Shown: positions 16,812-25,215 of the stretch, one piece after another
Position numbering within the stretch: position 1 is the first letter of the stretch
Layout: every line of letters starts with the position of its first letter
Source: Campylobacter concisus
Lineage (GTDB): Bacteria > Campylobacterota > Campylobacteria > Campylobacterales > Campylobacteraceae
DNA: 64,000 bases
NCBI RefSeq assembly: GCF_003048375.1
Contig: NZ_CP021642.1
Location: 62,001 to 126,000 of the forward strand
Direction of reading: 5' to 3'
Position numbers and translations under genes: made by a program
Notes under the pieces: model-generated
The model's database searches: none
The model's input: only the letters and a program-made list of their open reading frames with translations
Told to the model about the DNA's origin: nothing

Positions 16812-17720
16812 ATGAGAAAAATTATCGTTTTTTTAGCTGTTTGTGCTTTGTCTCTTTTTGCAAAGCCGGTTGTGACTACTAGCATACTGCCAACGAAATT
16901 TTTTGTCGAGCAGATCGCAGGAGATACGCTAGATGTAAATGCGATGGTTGGCAAAGGCGCTGATCCGCACACCTATGAGCCAAAACCAAAGCAGATGAAG
17001 GAGCTTGAAAAGAGCGAGCTTTACTTTGCTATCGGCATCGAGTTTGAGGATGCGTGGCTGGATCGCTTCTCAAAGACGTTTAAAAATTTACGCATCGTAA
17101 AGACGCAAGAGGGCATCGAAAAGATCGCTATGAGCGAGGAGCATGAACATGAAGAGCACCACGAGCACAAGCACGAGGGTGAGCATAAGCATGAGCATCA
17201 TGACCACGAGGGCGAGCACCATCATCACCACCATGGCGGCCTTGACCCACACATCTGGCTTGACCCTATCTTAGTAAAAACTCAAGCTGATAACATCGCA
17301 AAGGCACTAATAGAGAAATTCCCGCAAAATGCAAAGCTTTATGAGGAGAATTTGGCTAAATTTAAAGCTAGCCTCGACGAGCTTGACGGCTTTATCAAAA
17401 ACGAGCTAAAAGATGTCAAAACTCGCGAATTTATCGTATATCACCCATCTTGGGGCTACTTTGCAAAGCGCTATAACTTAGAGCAAATCGCCATCGAGAT
17501 AGAGGGCAAAGAGCCAAAGCCAGCTGAGCTAAAAGAGCTTATAGAAGAAGCCAAAGAGCACGGTGTAAAGGTCATTTTCGTGGCTCCACAATTCCCAACA
17601 AAGGCTGCAAATTTGATCGCAAAAGAGACTGGCTCAAAGGTCGTCATGATAGACCAACTGCCTGAAAACTGGCTAGCCGAGATGAAAAAAACGGCTGAAA
17701 TTTTCGCAAAAAGCCTATAA
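16812..17720 (+). CDS. znuA: Zinc ABC transporter, periplasmic binding protein
   Basis: 302 residues. Signal peptide MRKIIVFLAVCALSLFA. Family features: TTSILPTKFFVEQIAGD, GADPHTYEPKPKQM with the first metal-binding His, IWLDPI, and YHPSWGYFAKRY with another ligand. Between them, about residues 112-145, lies a histidine- and glutamate-rich loop with long HE/HH runs, typical for ZnuA zinc capture. First gene of a four-gene operon with its own transporter proteins following. A manganese role is unlikely given the His-rich loop. Confidence 0.94.
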   Translation: MRKIIVFLAVCALSLFAKPVVTTSILPTKFFVEQIAGDTLDVNAMVGKGADPHTYEPKPKQMKELEKSELYFAIGIEFEDAWLDRFSKTFKNLRIVKTQEGIEKIAMSEEHEHEEHHEHKHEGEHKHEHHDHEGEHHHHHHGGLDPHIWLDPILVKTQADNIAKALIEKFPQNAKLYEENLAKFKASLDELDGFIKNELKDVKTREFIVYHPSWGYFAKRYNLEQIAIEIEGKEPKPAELKELIEEAKEHGVKVIFVAPQFPTKAANLIAKETGSKVVMIDQLPENWLAEMKKTAEIFAKSL

Positions 17721-17722
17721 AA

Positions 17723-19216
17723 ATGTTAGCACGCCTGATCGTCATTTGCCTACTAGCGATAAATGCTTTCGGGTGTGCTCTATGCTCGCTTTATAGCCCA
17801 ACAGCTCACGTTAGCGCAAAATTTGTTGCGCAAGAAAATAACATCACGCAGATAGCCTTTACTTGGACCTTTTCGCAAAATTTCTCAGATCTTATGAAGC
17901 AAAATTTTGACCTCAATCAAGATGAAAAGATAGATGAAAAAGAGCTTAGAAAGATCCGCTTAAATTTGCTAGACTACCTCGTGCCAAGGCACTATTTGAC
18001 GCAGATTGAGTATTATTACAAGGATGAAAACGCCACTAAAATAGAGCCAAATTTAAATAATTACAAGCTCTATTTTGACGAGGGCAGGCTTAAATTTGAC
18101 GTGAGTTTTAAGACAAATTTAGTGGTAGCTGAGGGCCTTGTGGTATCAGTTGATATGGAGGATAAAGAGGGCTATTTTAACTTCAAATTTACGCAAAATA
18201 ACGCATTTTTGGTGGGTAAAAGCTTTTGGGCGATACCAAATTCAAACTCAAATTTGATATTTTTTACATTTTCAAGTAAAGAAGCGGCCAAAGCTCACAA
18301 CGAAAAGCCAGCGCTTAAAGAGCTGCTAAAAGAGCCAGTAGCAGGCGCGAGCGATGAGAATTTAAGCCAGATAGACAAGATCGATGAAGCGAAATTTGAC
18401 ATCGTCTCAAAAACTAGCCTAAGCTTGCTTGATAGGCTAAAGCAAATTTTAAGAAGCGTGGATTACAAAAGTCCGCTTGCGCTGCTGTTTTTGGCTTTTA
18501 TCTCCTTTGGATATGGCTTTTTGCACGCTGCTGGAGCAGGCCATGGCAAGGTGCTAACAAGCTCATATTTTGCCGCAACTGGAGGCAGCTATAAAAGGGC
18601 GTTTTTGTTTGCCTTAAAGATCGGCTTTTTGCACGTCGTGGGTGCATTTGTCTTTGTCTTTGCTAGCTTTTTACTGCTTCGTGAAGTAAGCAGCGACCTC
18701 ACAAAGGACACTGCTAGCATAACGACTGCGTTTTCTGGAGTTGTGATCTTTTTTGTGGCGATTTTTATGCTTGTTAAAAAGATCAAATTTTATCTCTCAA
18801 GCAAAAATGAGACTAAATTTTATATTTTTAGATCAAATCTAAGTCAAAATTTGAGTAAAAATACAAAATTTAAAAGTGAATGTGGCTGTCAAATTTGCTC
18901 AACCAAAAAGCCAAAGAGCAAAGAGGAGTGGCTAGTAGCGGCCGCTGCGGCTCTTGTGCCCTGTCCAGGCACGATACTAGTCTTTGTGCTGGCAAATGAG
19001 ATAGGTAGCTACTTTGCAGGCGTGATAAGTGGCGTATTTATGGCGCTTGGCATGAGTGTGGTGATATTTGTAGCGGCAGTTTTTGGCTCAAAGATCAGCA
19101 CGAACATTAAGTTAAAAAAGTTTAAAATCTACGCAGAATTTGCAGCCCTTGGCATCATGCTTTGGCTTGGACTTTTCATTTTTGTCACGACATTTACGCA
19201 AAAGAGTCTGTTTTGA
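17723..19216 (+). CDS. DUF1007-like periplasmic domain fused to NicO/RcnA-type metal permease
   Basis: 497 residues. Signal peptide, then a periplasmic domain of about 200 residues resembling DUF1007. In it an EF-hand-like loop is readable at about 62-73 (DLNQDEKIDEKE). The C-terminal half is a NicO/RcnA-type membrane domain with six or so helices: GYGFLHAAGAGHGKVLTSSYF with the His/Gly metal motif and AALVPCPGTILVFVL with the family's P-C-P. A cytosolic loop carries a CGCQIC cysteine cluster. The family is best known for Ni/Co export, but lying between znuA and znuC it probably handles zinc. Stop codon overlaps the znuC start. Confidence 0.8.
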   Translation: MLARLIVICLLAINAFGCALCSLYSPTAHVSAKFVAQENNITQIAFTWTFSQNFSDLMKQNFDLNQDEKIDEKELRKIRLNLLDYLVPRHYLTQIEYYYKDENATKIEPNLNNYKLYFDEGRLKFDVSFKTNLVVAEGLVVSVDMEDKEGYFNFKFTQNNAFLVGKSFWAIPNSNSNLIFFTFSSKEAAKAHNEKPALKELLKEPVAGASDENLSQIDKIDEAKFDIVSKTSLSLLDRLKQILRSVDYKSPLALLFLAFISFGYGFLHAAGAGHGKVLTSSYFAATGGSYKRAFLFALKIGFLHVVGAFVFVFASFLLLREVSSDLTKDTASITTAFSGVVIFFVAIFMLVKKIKFYLSSKNETKFYIFRSNLSQNLSKNTKFKSECGCQICSTKKPKSKEEWLVAAAAALVPCPGTILVFVLANEIGSYFAGVISGVFMALGMSVVIFVAAVFGSKISTNIKLKKFKIYAEFAALGIMLWLGLFIFVTTFTQKSLF

Positions 19217-19995
19217 AAGATATTATAAAAATTAGAAATTTAAACTTTAGCTACGATAAACAAGTCGTTTTAGAGGATATTAATTTAGACTATAGTAGTG
19301 ACGAGTTTTTAGCGATAATTGGTCCAAATGGCGGGGGCAAAAGCACGCTTTTAAAGCTCATTTTGGGTCTGCTTAAGCCTCAAAGTGGCGAGATAAAGCT
19401 CTTTGGTAAAGAGCCAAGCGAGGTTAGTAAATTTATAGGCTACGTGCCACAAAATTTCCTATCAAATCAAAGCTTTCCGATGATGGTTTTAGAAGTCGTT
19501 TTAATGGGGCTAATCGATAAAAAAATCTTTGGTTTTTACTCAAAAGATGAAAAAGCCCTAGCGCTAAGTGCCCTTGAAAAAGTCTGTATGAGGGAGTTTG
19601 CAAACGCGAGGATCGGCGAGTTAAGCGGCGGTCAAAGGCAGCGCGTCTATATCGCTAGAGCGCTTTGTGCAAATGCAAAAGTGCTTATCTTAGACGAGCC
19701 AACAGCCAGCATCGACACAAAAGGGCAGGCTGAAATTTATGAAATTTTAAAGGGCATAAACGCAAATGGCGTGGGCGTGGTTTTAGTCAGTCACGACCTA
19801 AATATCGTGCTAAATTACGCTACAAAGATCGCTTACGTGAGTAAAAATTTACACATTCATAAAACGCATGAAAACCTTGCAAAGAGGGAATTTATCGAGC
19901 ATCTAGCTAGAACGCATAGCCATTTTTGTGATGTCGAGATCGCACTTGGCGAGTGCGGCTGCGAAAAAACAAAGAGCAATGTTTTTAAATTTTAA
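19213..19995 (+). CDS. znuC: Zinc ABC transporter, ATP-binding protein
   Basis: About 260 residues. Walker A GPNGGGKST, Q-loop VPQNF, ABC signature LSGGQRQRVYIARAL, Walker B VLILDEPTAS and switch His SHDLN all present. No ATG fits; I chose TTG at 19213, which overlaps the stop of the preceding gene (TTTTGA) and gives LKDIIKIRNLNFSYD, the normal start of the family. An in-frame start at 19162 would lie deep inside the upstream gene. The C-terminus has H-x-C-C clusters (THSHFCDVEIALGECGC), a possible metal-binding tail. Confidence 0.92.
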   Translation: MKDIIKIRNLNFSYDKQVVLEDINLDYSSDEFLAIIGPNGGGKSTLLKLILGLLKPQSGEIKLFGKEPSEVSKFIGYVPQNFLSNQSFPMMVLEVVLMGLIDKKIFGFYSKDEKALALSALEKVCMREFANARIGELSGGQRQRVYIARALCANAKVLILDEPTASIDTKGQAEIYEILKGINANGVGVVLVSHDLNIVLNYATKIAYVSKNLHIHKTHENLAKREFIEHLARTHSHFCDVEIALGECGCEKTKSNVFKF

Positions 19996-20004
19996 AGAGA
20001 GAAA

Positions 20005-20811
20005 ATGAGTGAAATTTTAGAGTTAAATTTTATGCAAAATGCCTTTATTGCTGGCATTTTAGTAAGCATAATATGCGGCATGATAGGCTCGCTTGTGGTG
20101 ATAAACAAGATGACTTTCATCGCTGGAGGCATCGCACACGGCGCGTATGGCGGCATAGGGCTTGCATTTTTCTTCTCGCTCGAGCCGCTTTTTGGAGCGA
20201 GCATATTTTCACTATTTTTAGCGCTCATCATCGCCACGATCACGCTAAAAGATAAGACGAACATCGACTCCGTAATAGGCGCTATTTGGGCGATTGGCAT
20301 GGCTATTGGTATCATTTTCATCGATCTTACACCTGGCTATAACGCCGATCTTATGAGCTATCTTTTTGGCTCGATACTTGCAGTTAGCGGCACAGATATC
20401 GCGTTCATGAGCGTTTTAGACCTCTTGTTTTTGGCTCTTATCGCACTTTTTTACCGCCAGTTTGTGGCGATCAGCTTTGATGCGGAGTTTGCAAAACTTC
20501 GCGGGGTAAATACGACATTTTTTCACTATCTGCTAGTTTGCATGATGGCGCTTTGCGTGGTGGCTACGATCCGCGTCGTGGGGCTAATACTTGTCATCGC
20601 GCTACTTACCATACCGCCTTATATAGCGCAAATTTTTGCCAAGAGGCTAGGGCTAATGATGCTAATCTCAACTATTTTTTCTATCATTTTTTGCTTCAGC
20701 GGCCTTGTAATCAGCTTTTATTTTAACCTCACAGGCGGAGCTAGCATCATCTTAGTCGCTTCGCTTTGCTTTTTTGCGTTTAGCTTTAAATTTAAAAGCT
20801 TGCGCTCTTAG
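20005..20811 (+). CDS. znuB: Zinc ABC transporter, permease
   Basis: 268 residues, seven or eight predicted membrane helices of the ABC-3 family: GSLVVINKMTFIAGGIAHGAYGGIGLAFF near the start is the typical segment with the His, and RVVGLILVIALLTIPPYIAQ is the conserved late helix. Nine bases after znuC; last gene of the zinc operon. Its 3' end overlaps the convergent MATE gene by 20 bases. Confidence 0.92.
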   Translation: MSEILELNFMQNAFIAGILVSIICGMIGSLVVINKMTFIAGGIAHGAYGGIGLAFFFSLEPLFGASIFSLFLALIIATITLKDKTNIDSVIGAIWAIGMAIGIIFIDLTPGYNADLMSYLFGSILAVSGTDIAFMSVLDLLFLALIALFYRQFVAISFDAEFAKLRGVNTTFFHYLLVCMMALCVVATIRVVGLILVIALLTIPPYIAQIFAKRLGLMMLISTIFSIIFCFSGLVISFYFNLTGGASIILVASLCFFAFSFKFKSLRS

Positions 20812-22123
20812 CTCTTTTTAACCTAAAAAGCGTCCAAACTAAAAAGCAAATCGCCGTAAAATAGACGCTAAAAAAGAGCGCTAGCCACATAAATTTGATC
20901 TCAAGTCCTAGCCAAAAGACCACCACGTAAAAGAGCGAGCATTGAAGCACGAGCTGTCTAAAACCATTTAGCAAAAATATCGCCACTGGGCGTTTTATCG
21001 CTTGTAGCGTGCTGCCTGAGATGTTTATCGTGCCGTAAGCCATGTAGGCAAGTGAGTTGATGCCAAGGTAGAGCTTTGCCACTTCTAGCACGGCTGGCGT
21101 GCTGTCAAAGAGCTTGATCGCACTCTCGCCAAAAAGCCTGATGAAGATGTAGGCAAAGACGCAGTAGATGAGCAAAAAAAGAAGCGATAGTTTGTAACAC
21201 TGCAATGCTCTTTGAAAGCTCTTAGCGCCGTAGTTTCTTGAGATGATGCTAAGCACCCCTGCTGCCATGCCGATGGTTGGAAGCACTAAAATTTGCTCGA
21301 TCCTTAAGGCTATGCCATAACCTGCGACTGCATTGACGCCGTAAAAGCTTACAAATTTTAAAAGCACAAGCGAGCCAAGCGACATTGAGAGGTAGTTTAG
21401 ACAAGCTGGCAAAGCTTGCTTTAGTATCTTTGCCCAGACGGCGAAATTTGGCACGAAGTAGCCTAAATTTCTAGGCTCTATCATCTTGCTTTTTCTAACT
21501 TTAAAAAAGAGATATATCATGCCTAAAAACTGCACGCTAGCCGTTGCTAGAGCAAGACCTTTTACGCCAAGAGCAAAGATAAAAGCAAAAAGATAGCAAA
21601 AAAATGCGTTGATAAAAAGACCACAAAATAGCCAGTTGCGGTAGCTTTTAGTATCGCCAAGTGCGACAAGTATGCCATTAAGCGATTTTATAAGTAGGAA
21701 AAATGGAGCTGCAAGAAAGATGACGCCAGCGTAGTCAAGTGCCTCTTTGATGTAGTGATGATCAGCACCTAAAATGACTAGTAAATTTGGCGCTAGCAAG
21801 TAGCCACAAAGCCCCATAAATAGGGCAAAAAGAAGCACAAAAATGATGCCATTTGAGGCGTAAAGTTTAGCCATTTTTGGTTTGTTTGCGCCTAGGCTGT
21901 TGCCAATGAGTGCGGTGAGTGCCGAGCCAAAGCCAAGACCGATGCCAACGACACTTAGATAGAGTAAAAAGCTCATCGCCATGCCAGCAACTGCAAGGGT
22001 AGAAATTTTAGCGGCGAAAAATGTGCCAGTGACGTTGTAAAGCGTGTTAAACATCATGCCCACGCCAGCTGGCAGCGAGAGCGAGATGATTAGTTTGTTT
22101 AGCGGGTCTTTTAGTAGGTCCAA
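20792..22123 (-). CDS. MATE-family efflux transporter
   Basis: 443 residues, twelve predicted helices in two homologous halves. N-terminus DPLNKLIISLSLPAGVGMMFNTLYNVTGTFF and the mid-protein AGYGIALRIEQILVLPTIGMAAG are family landmarks. Exports cationic drugs or metabolites in exchange for Na+ or H+; substrate unknown. Length is standard. A second MATE gene is at the right end of the window (63338). Confidence 0.9.
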   Translation of the reverse strand: MDLLKDPLNKLIISLSLPAGVGMMFNTLYNVTGTFFAAKISTLAVAGMAMSFLLYLSVVGIGLGFGSALTALIGNSLGANKPKMAKLYASNGIIFVLLFALFMGLCGYLLAPNLLVILGADHHYIKEALDYAGVIFLAAPFFLLIKSLNGILVALGDTKSYRNWLFCGLFINAFFCYLFAFIFALGVKGLALATASVQFLGMIYLFFKVRKSKMIEPRNLGYFVPNFAVWAKILKQALPACLNYLSMSLGSLVLLKFVSFYGVNAVAGYGIALRIEQILVLPTIGMAAGVLSIISRNYGAKSFQRALQCYKLSLLFLLIYCVFAYIFIRLFGESAIKLFDSTPAVLEVAKLYLGINSLAYMAYGTINISGSTLQAIKRPVAIFLLNGFRQLVLQCSLFYVVVFWLGLEIKFMWLALFFSVYFTAICFLVWTLFRLKRAKSASF

Positions 22124-22135
22124 GCTGTCTTCTTA

Positions 22136-22509
22136 TTAAATTTTATCTGGGCTAAGCTCTATTAAATTTTTGCCATAAATATATAAACTCCTCATTGCTC
22201 CAAGCGCTCCGTTTCGCCTAGCGACGCCAAGCTCGGGCTTTATACCTTTTGAAAGTAGCTCCAAGCGCACGTCCTCTGTGTCATTTTTAGCTAAAAGCAT
22301 ATATCAGCGCTACCCTTTGTTGGATGCTTTGCCGCAGGTAAAAACTCGCCCTCAAACCTATGTAAATTTATCTTTTGTGAGCCAAAATTTAGGCTAATGT
22401 GACCGTCTTTCTGGGCTGGTCGCATGCCTAAAATGTCGCAGTAAAATTTAAGCGCCTCTTTAACGTCACTTACGACTATCACGATGTGATCTAAATTTTT
22501 TATCTGCAT
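22136..22509 (-). pseudogene. VOC-family (glyoxalase/bleomycin resistance fold) protein, frameshifted
   Basis: Starts well as MQIKNLDHIVIVVSDVKEAL, the VOC pattern, and stops at 22291 after 72 residues. The next frame continues without a gap (LAKNDTEDVRLELL ... GALGAMRSLYIYGKNLIELS) to a stop at 22136-22138, giving a normal length of about 123 residues. The break falls at a run of four T (minus strand; 22293-22296); one added T restores the frame. It is thus either a recently broken gene, a slippery site or a read error. Last gene of the long leftward operon. Confidence 0.82.
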
Positions 22510-22523
22510 TTTGGCTCACGTTT

Positions 22524-23249
22524 TTATTTTTGATCTCTTGATGCCCTTTTTCTAGCGTAGATATTTAAGCACTCAACCGCTAGCGAGAAGCCCATCGCAA
22601 AGTAGATGTAGCCTTTTGGCACATGCACGCCAAAGCCATCAAGCACGAGCGCAAAGCCAACTAGCACCAAAAATGCGAGTGCGAGCATTTTTATCGTTGG
22701 GTTGTTATCGACAAATTCTGAGATCGCCTTTGAGGCAAACATCATCACGCCAACTGCGATGATGACGGCAAGTATCATGATATCGATGTGCTGAGCCATA
22801 CCAACTGCGGTGATAACGCTATCAAGCGAAAAGACTATGTCTAAAATGCCTATCTCAAGGATAGTCGCAAAAAATCCTGGATGAGACTTGCTCTCGTGAG
22901 CCTCTTCATGCTTGCCAGTGACGTTTGCGTGGATCTCCATTGATGATTTTACTATCAAAAATAGACCGCCTATTATGAGCACTAGATCGCGTCCAGTGAT
23001 GCTAAGCTCGCCTATGCTAAAGAGCGGCTTTGTAAGCTTCATGATCCAAAATAGTGAAAGTAGCAGGATGATCCTGGTGATCATCGCAAAGCCAAGCCCT
23101 AAGATGCGGCCCTTGCCCCTTTGCTCTGGCGGCAGTTTGCCTACTAAAATGGCTATAAATATGATGTTATCTATGCCTAAAACTATCTCCAAGCCAGTTA
23201 GTGTAAGTAGCGATATCCACGCCTCTGGCGAACTCAACCATTCAAACAT
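22524..23249 (-). CDS. TerC-family integral membrane protein
   Basis: 241 residues, seven predicted helices. Both acidic signature helices are present: GLEIVLGIDNIIFIAILVG near residue 20 and GILDIVFSLDSVITAVGMAQ near residue 133. TerC relatives are tied to tellurite resistance and to metal (Mn) loading of exoenzymes; the precise substrate is unknown. Its start overlaps purN by 8 bases. Confidence 0.88.
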   Translation of the reverse strand: MFEWLSSPEAWISLLTLTGLEIVLGIDNIIFIAILVGKLPPEQRGKGRILGLGFAMITRIILLLSLFWIMKLTKPLFSIGELSITGRDLVLIIGGLFLIVKSSMEIHANVTGKHEEAHESKSHPGFFATILEIGILDIVFSLDSVITAVGMAQHIDIMILAVIIAVGVMMFASKAISEFVDNNPTIKMLALAFLVLVGFALVLDGFGVHVPKGYIYFAMGFSLAVECLNIYARKRASRDQK

Positions 23250-23829
23250 TTACTTCCTTTGTTAAAATTTTTATTATGCTTTGTGGCAAAATTTCATGCT
23301 CTATGGCGTGAATTTTAGCCTCCCACTCATCTAAACTCATGCCGTCCTCTCGCTCAAACGCCCTTTGCGCGATCAGTTTGCCCCCGTCAAGCTCCTCACT
23401 CACATAATGCACGCTCACACCGCCTATCATCATGTCGCTCTCAAAGCTCTCCTTTATCGCATGCGCGCCCTTAAAAAGCGGCAGGATAGATGGGTGAAGG
23501 TTTATGGCTTTTATCTGCGCCGTAAAAACTGGCGTTAGTATCCTCATGAAGCCTGCAAGCACCGTTAGATCAGCCCCACTTTTTAAAATTTGCTCCACCA
23601 AAATAGCGTCAAATTCCTCACGGTTTTTAAATTTAGCGCTCTCTATGACGAGCGTTTCAAGCCCAAATTTCTTAGCTCGCTCGATGCCAAATGCACCAGG
23701 CTTGTTGCAGATACAAAGGCAAACTTCGATCTTTACGCCGTTAAAAATTTGATTATGAACTTTTTTAAGTATCGCTTCTAAATTTGAGCCACTGCCGCTA
23801 AAAAGCACGGCTATCTTTTTCGTAAGCAT
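23242..23829 (-). CDS. purN: Phosphoribosylglycinamide formyltransferase
   Basis: 195 residues. Transfers a formyl group from 10-formyl-THF to GAR in purine synthesis. Motifs: VLFSGSGSNLEAIL (phosphate loop), LAGFMRIL, INLHPSILPLFKGAHA (catalytic Asn and His) and VHYVSEELDGGKLI (catalytic Asp). Length is typical. Start overlaps the 3' end of the NAD(P)HX repair gene by 19 bases. Confidence 0.95.
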   Translation of the reverse strand: MLTKKIAVLFSGSGSNLEAILKKVHNQIFNGVKIEVCLCICNKPGAFGIERAKKFGLETLVIESAKFKNREEFDAILVEQILKSGADLTVLAGFMRILTPVFTAQIKAINLHPSILPLFKGAHAIKESFESDMMIGGVSVHYVSEELDGGKLIAQRAFEREDGMSLDEWEAKIHAIEHEILPQSIIKILTKEVNV

Positions 23830-25214
23830 TTTACTCCTTTGATGATGTCTGTTGGCTCCAGCGCGTAGCTGTTTTTGCCAAAATTTCTAAGGCTAAGCGC
23901 ATGAGCTAAAGTGGCTGAGATGGCAGCATTTAGTGGCTCGTAGCCTTGAGCCAAAAGTGCTAGCACAAGACCGCTTAGCACGTCGCCGCTACCGCCTTTT
24001 GCAAGTGTGCTTTTGCCATAAGGCATGACGTAAATTTGCCCATCTTTGGCGATTATGGTGTTTGCTCCTTTTAGCACAAGAACGGCCTTAAATTTCTCGC
24101 TCCAAGCCCTCGCGTAAGCGTGTCTGTTTTCTTGCAAAGTTTGCACATCTATATCGGCCATTTTGCAAATTTTTAAAAGCGAGCAAAACTCCTTTGGATG
24201 AGGTGTCAAGACACAGTTTTCGCTTAGCAGATCAAGCACTTTTGGGCTGTAAAAGATATCAGCGTCAAGAACGAGCTTTTTGCCTTTTAAAATTTGCACC
24301 TCAAGCTCTTCTACGCCCTTTTTGCCAAGCCCCATACCAAGGGCTCCAGCGTTCATTTTCTCGCTTATCTTGCTAGCTTGCATGATATGTGTTGGCAAAT
24401 TTAAACCTTGCTCGCCTATCACGCTAACTAGCCCAGCCCCAAAGGCAAATGCCGCCTTTGCACAAAGCTTGCTAGCCCCTATGTGCTCGCCAGATATGAT
24501 AAATGCGTGGCCAAAGTCGCCCTTATTTACGCACTGATTTTTTCTATTTGGAAGCATGAGATCGCGTTTTTCAAGCAGGTGATAGTCGCTCTCGCACTCG
24601 TAGTTTTGCACGCTTATGCCAAGAGTAGCGAGCTTTATCTTGCCCACGTAGTCTTTTGCCACGTCACTATAAAGCCCTAGCTTTCTAGCTCCCATCGTGA
24701 TGGTAGCGTCTGCTTTTACGCAAGCGCCAAGCACCTTGCCCTCGCTACTTAGCCCGCTTGGCACGTCGCAAGCGATGATGTAGGCAGGGCTGGCGTTTAT
24801 TTTTGAGATTAATTCTATGTGCTTTTCGTCTAAATTTCTATTTAGCCCTGAGCCAAAAAGCCCGTCTATGAGGCATTTTGCGCTATTTAAGCTATTTTCT
24901 ACATCTTTGCTCTCTCGCACGCCAGCAAATTTAGCCCTTTCAAGCTGTTTGGCGGCAAGCGGCTTTAAATTTTTACTAGCTAGGATAAATTCACACTCAT
25001 ACTCGCCCTCAAGCATCCTTAAAGCACAAAGCACGTCAGCGCCGTTGTTTCCGCCACCGCAAATGCCAAGCACCCTCTCGCCTTTTTTAAATTTCTTACG
25101 GATGAAATTTGCTATGGCTATGGCTGCATTTTCCATTAAAAGCTCTTCGCTAAGGCCAAATTTCTCGCCTGCTCGCTCGTCTAAAACTCTCGTGTCTAAA
25201 TATAAATTTTTCAT
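23811..25214 (-). CDS. nnr: Bifunctional NAD(P)H-hydrate epimerase / ADP-dependent NAD(P)H-hydrate dehydratase
   Basis: 467 residues. Repairs hydrated NADH and NADPH. N-terminal YjeF_N epimerase (about 1-205): MENAAIAIANF, GGGNNGADVLCALR and VKADATITMGARKLGL. C-terminal dehydratase (about 215-467): NKGDFGHAFIISG, VLTPHPKEF, and KGGSGDVLSGLVLALLAQG with the substrate-binding Gly-Asp. The fused arrangement is standard. Two bases after yifB. Confidence 0.94.
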   Translation of the reverse strand: MKNLYLDTRVLDERAGEKFGLSEELLMENAAIAIANFIRKKFKKGERVLGICGGGNNGADVLCALRMLEGEYECEFILASKNLKPLAAKQLERAKFAGVRESKDVENSLNSAKCLIDGLFGSGLNRNLDEKHIELISKINASPAYIIACDVPSGLSSEGKVLGACVKADATITMGARKLGLYSDVAKDYVGKIKLATLGISVQNYECESDYHLLEKRDLMLPNRKNQCVNKGDFGHAFIISGEHIGASKLCAKAAFAFGAGLVSVIGEQGLNLPTHIMQASKISEKMNAGALGMGLGKKGVEELEVQILKGKKLVLDADIFYSPKVLDLLSENCVLTPHPKEFCSLLKICKMADIDVQTLQENRHAYARAWSEKFKAVLVLKGANTIIAKDGQIYVMPYGKSTLAKGGSGDVLSGLVLALLAQGYEPLNAAISATLAHALSLRNFGKNSYALEPTDIIKGVKCLRKR

Positions 25215-25215
25215 T

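Noticed and set aside
19162-19212. Upstream start for znuC inside the permease gene
   Set aside because: Adds residues that are the out-of-frame translation of the previous gene; TTG at 19213 gives the family start.
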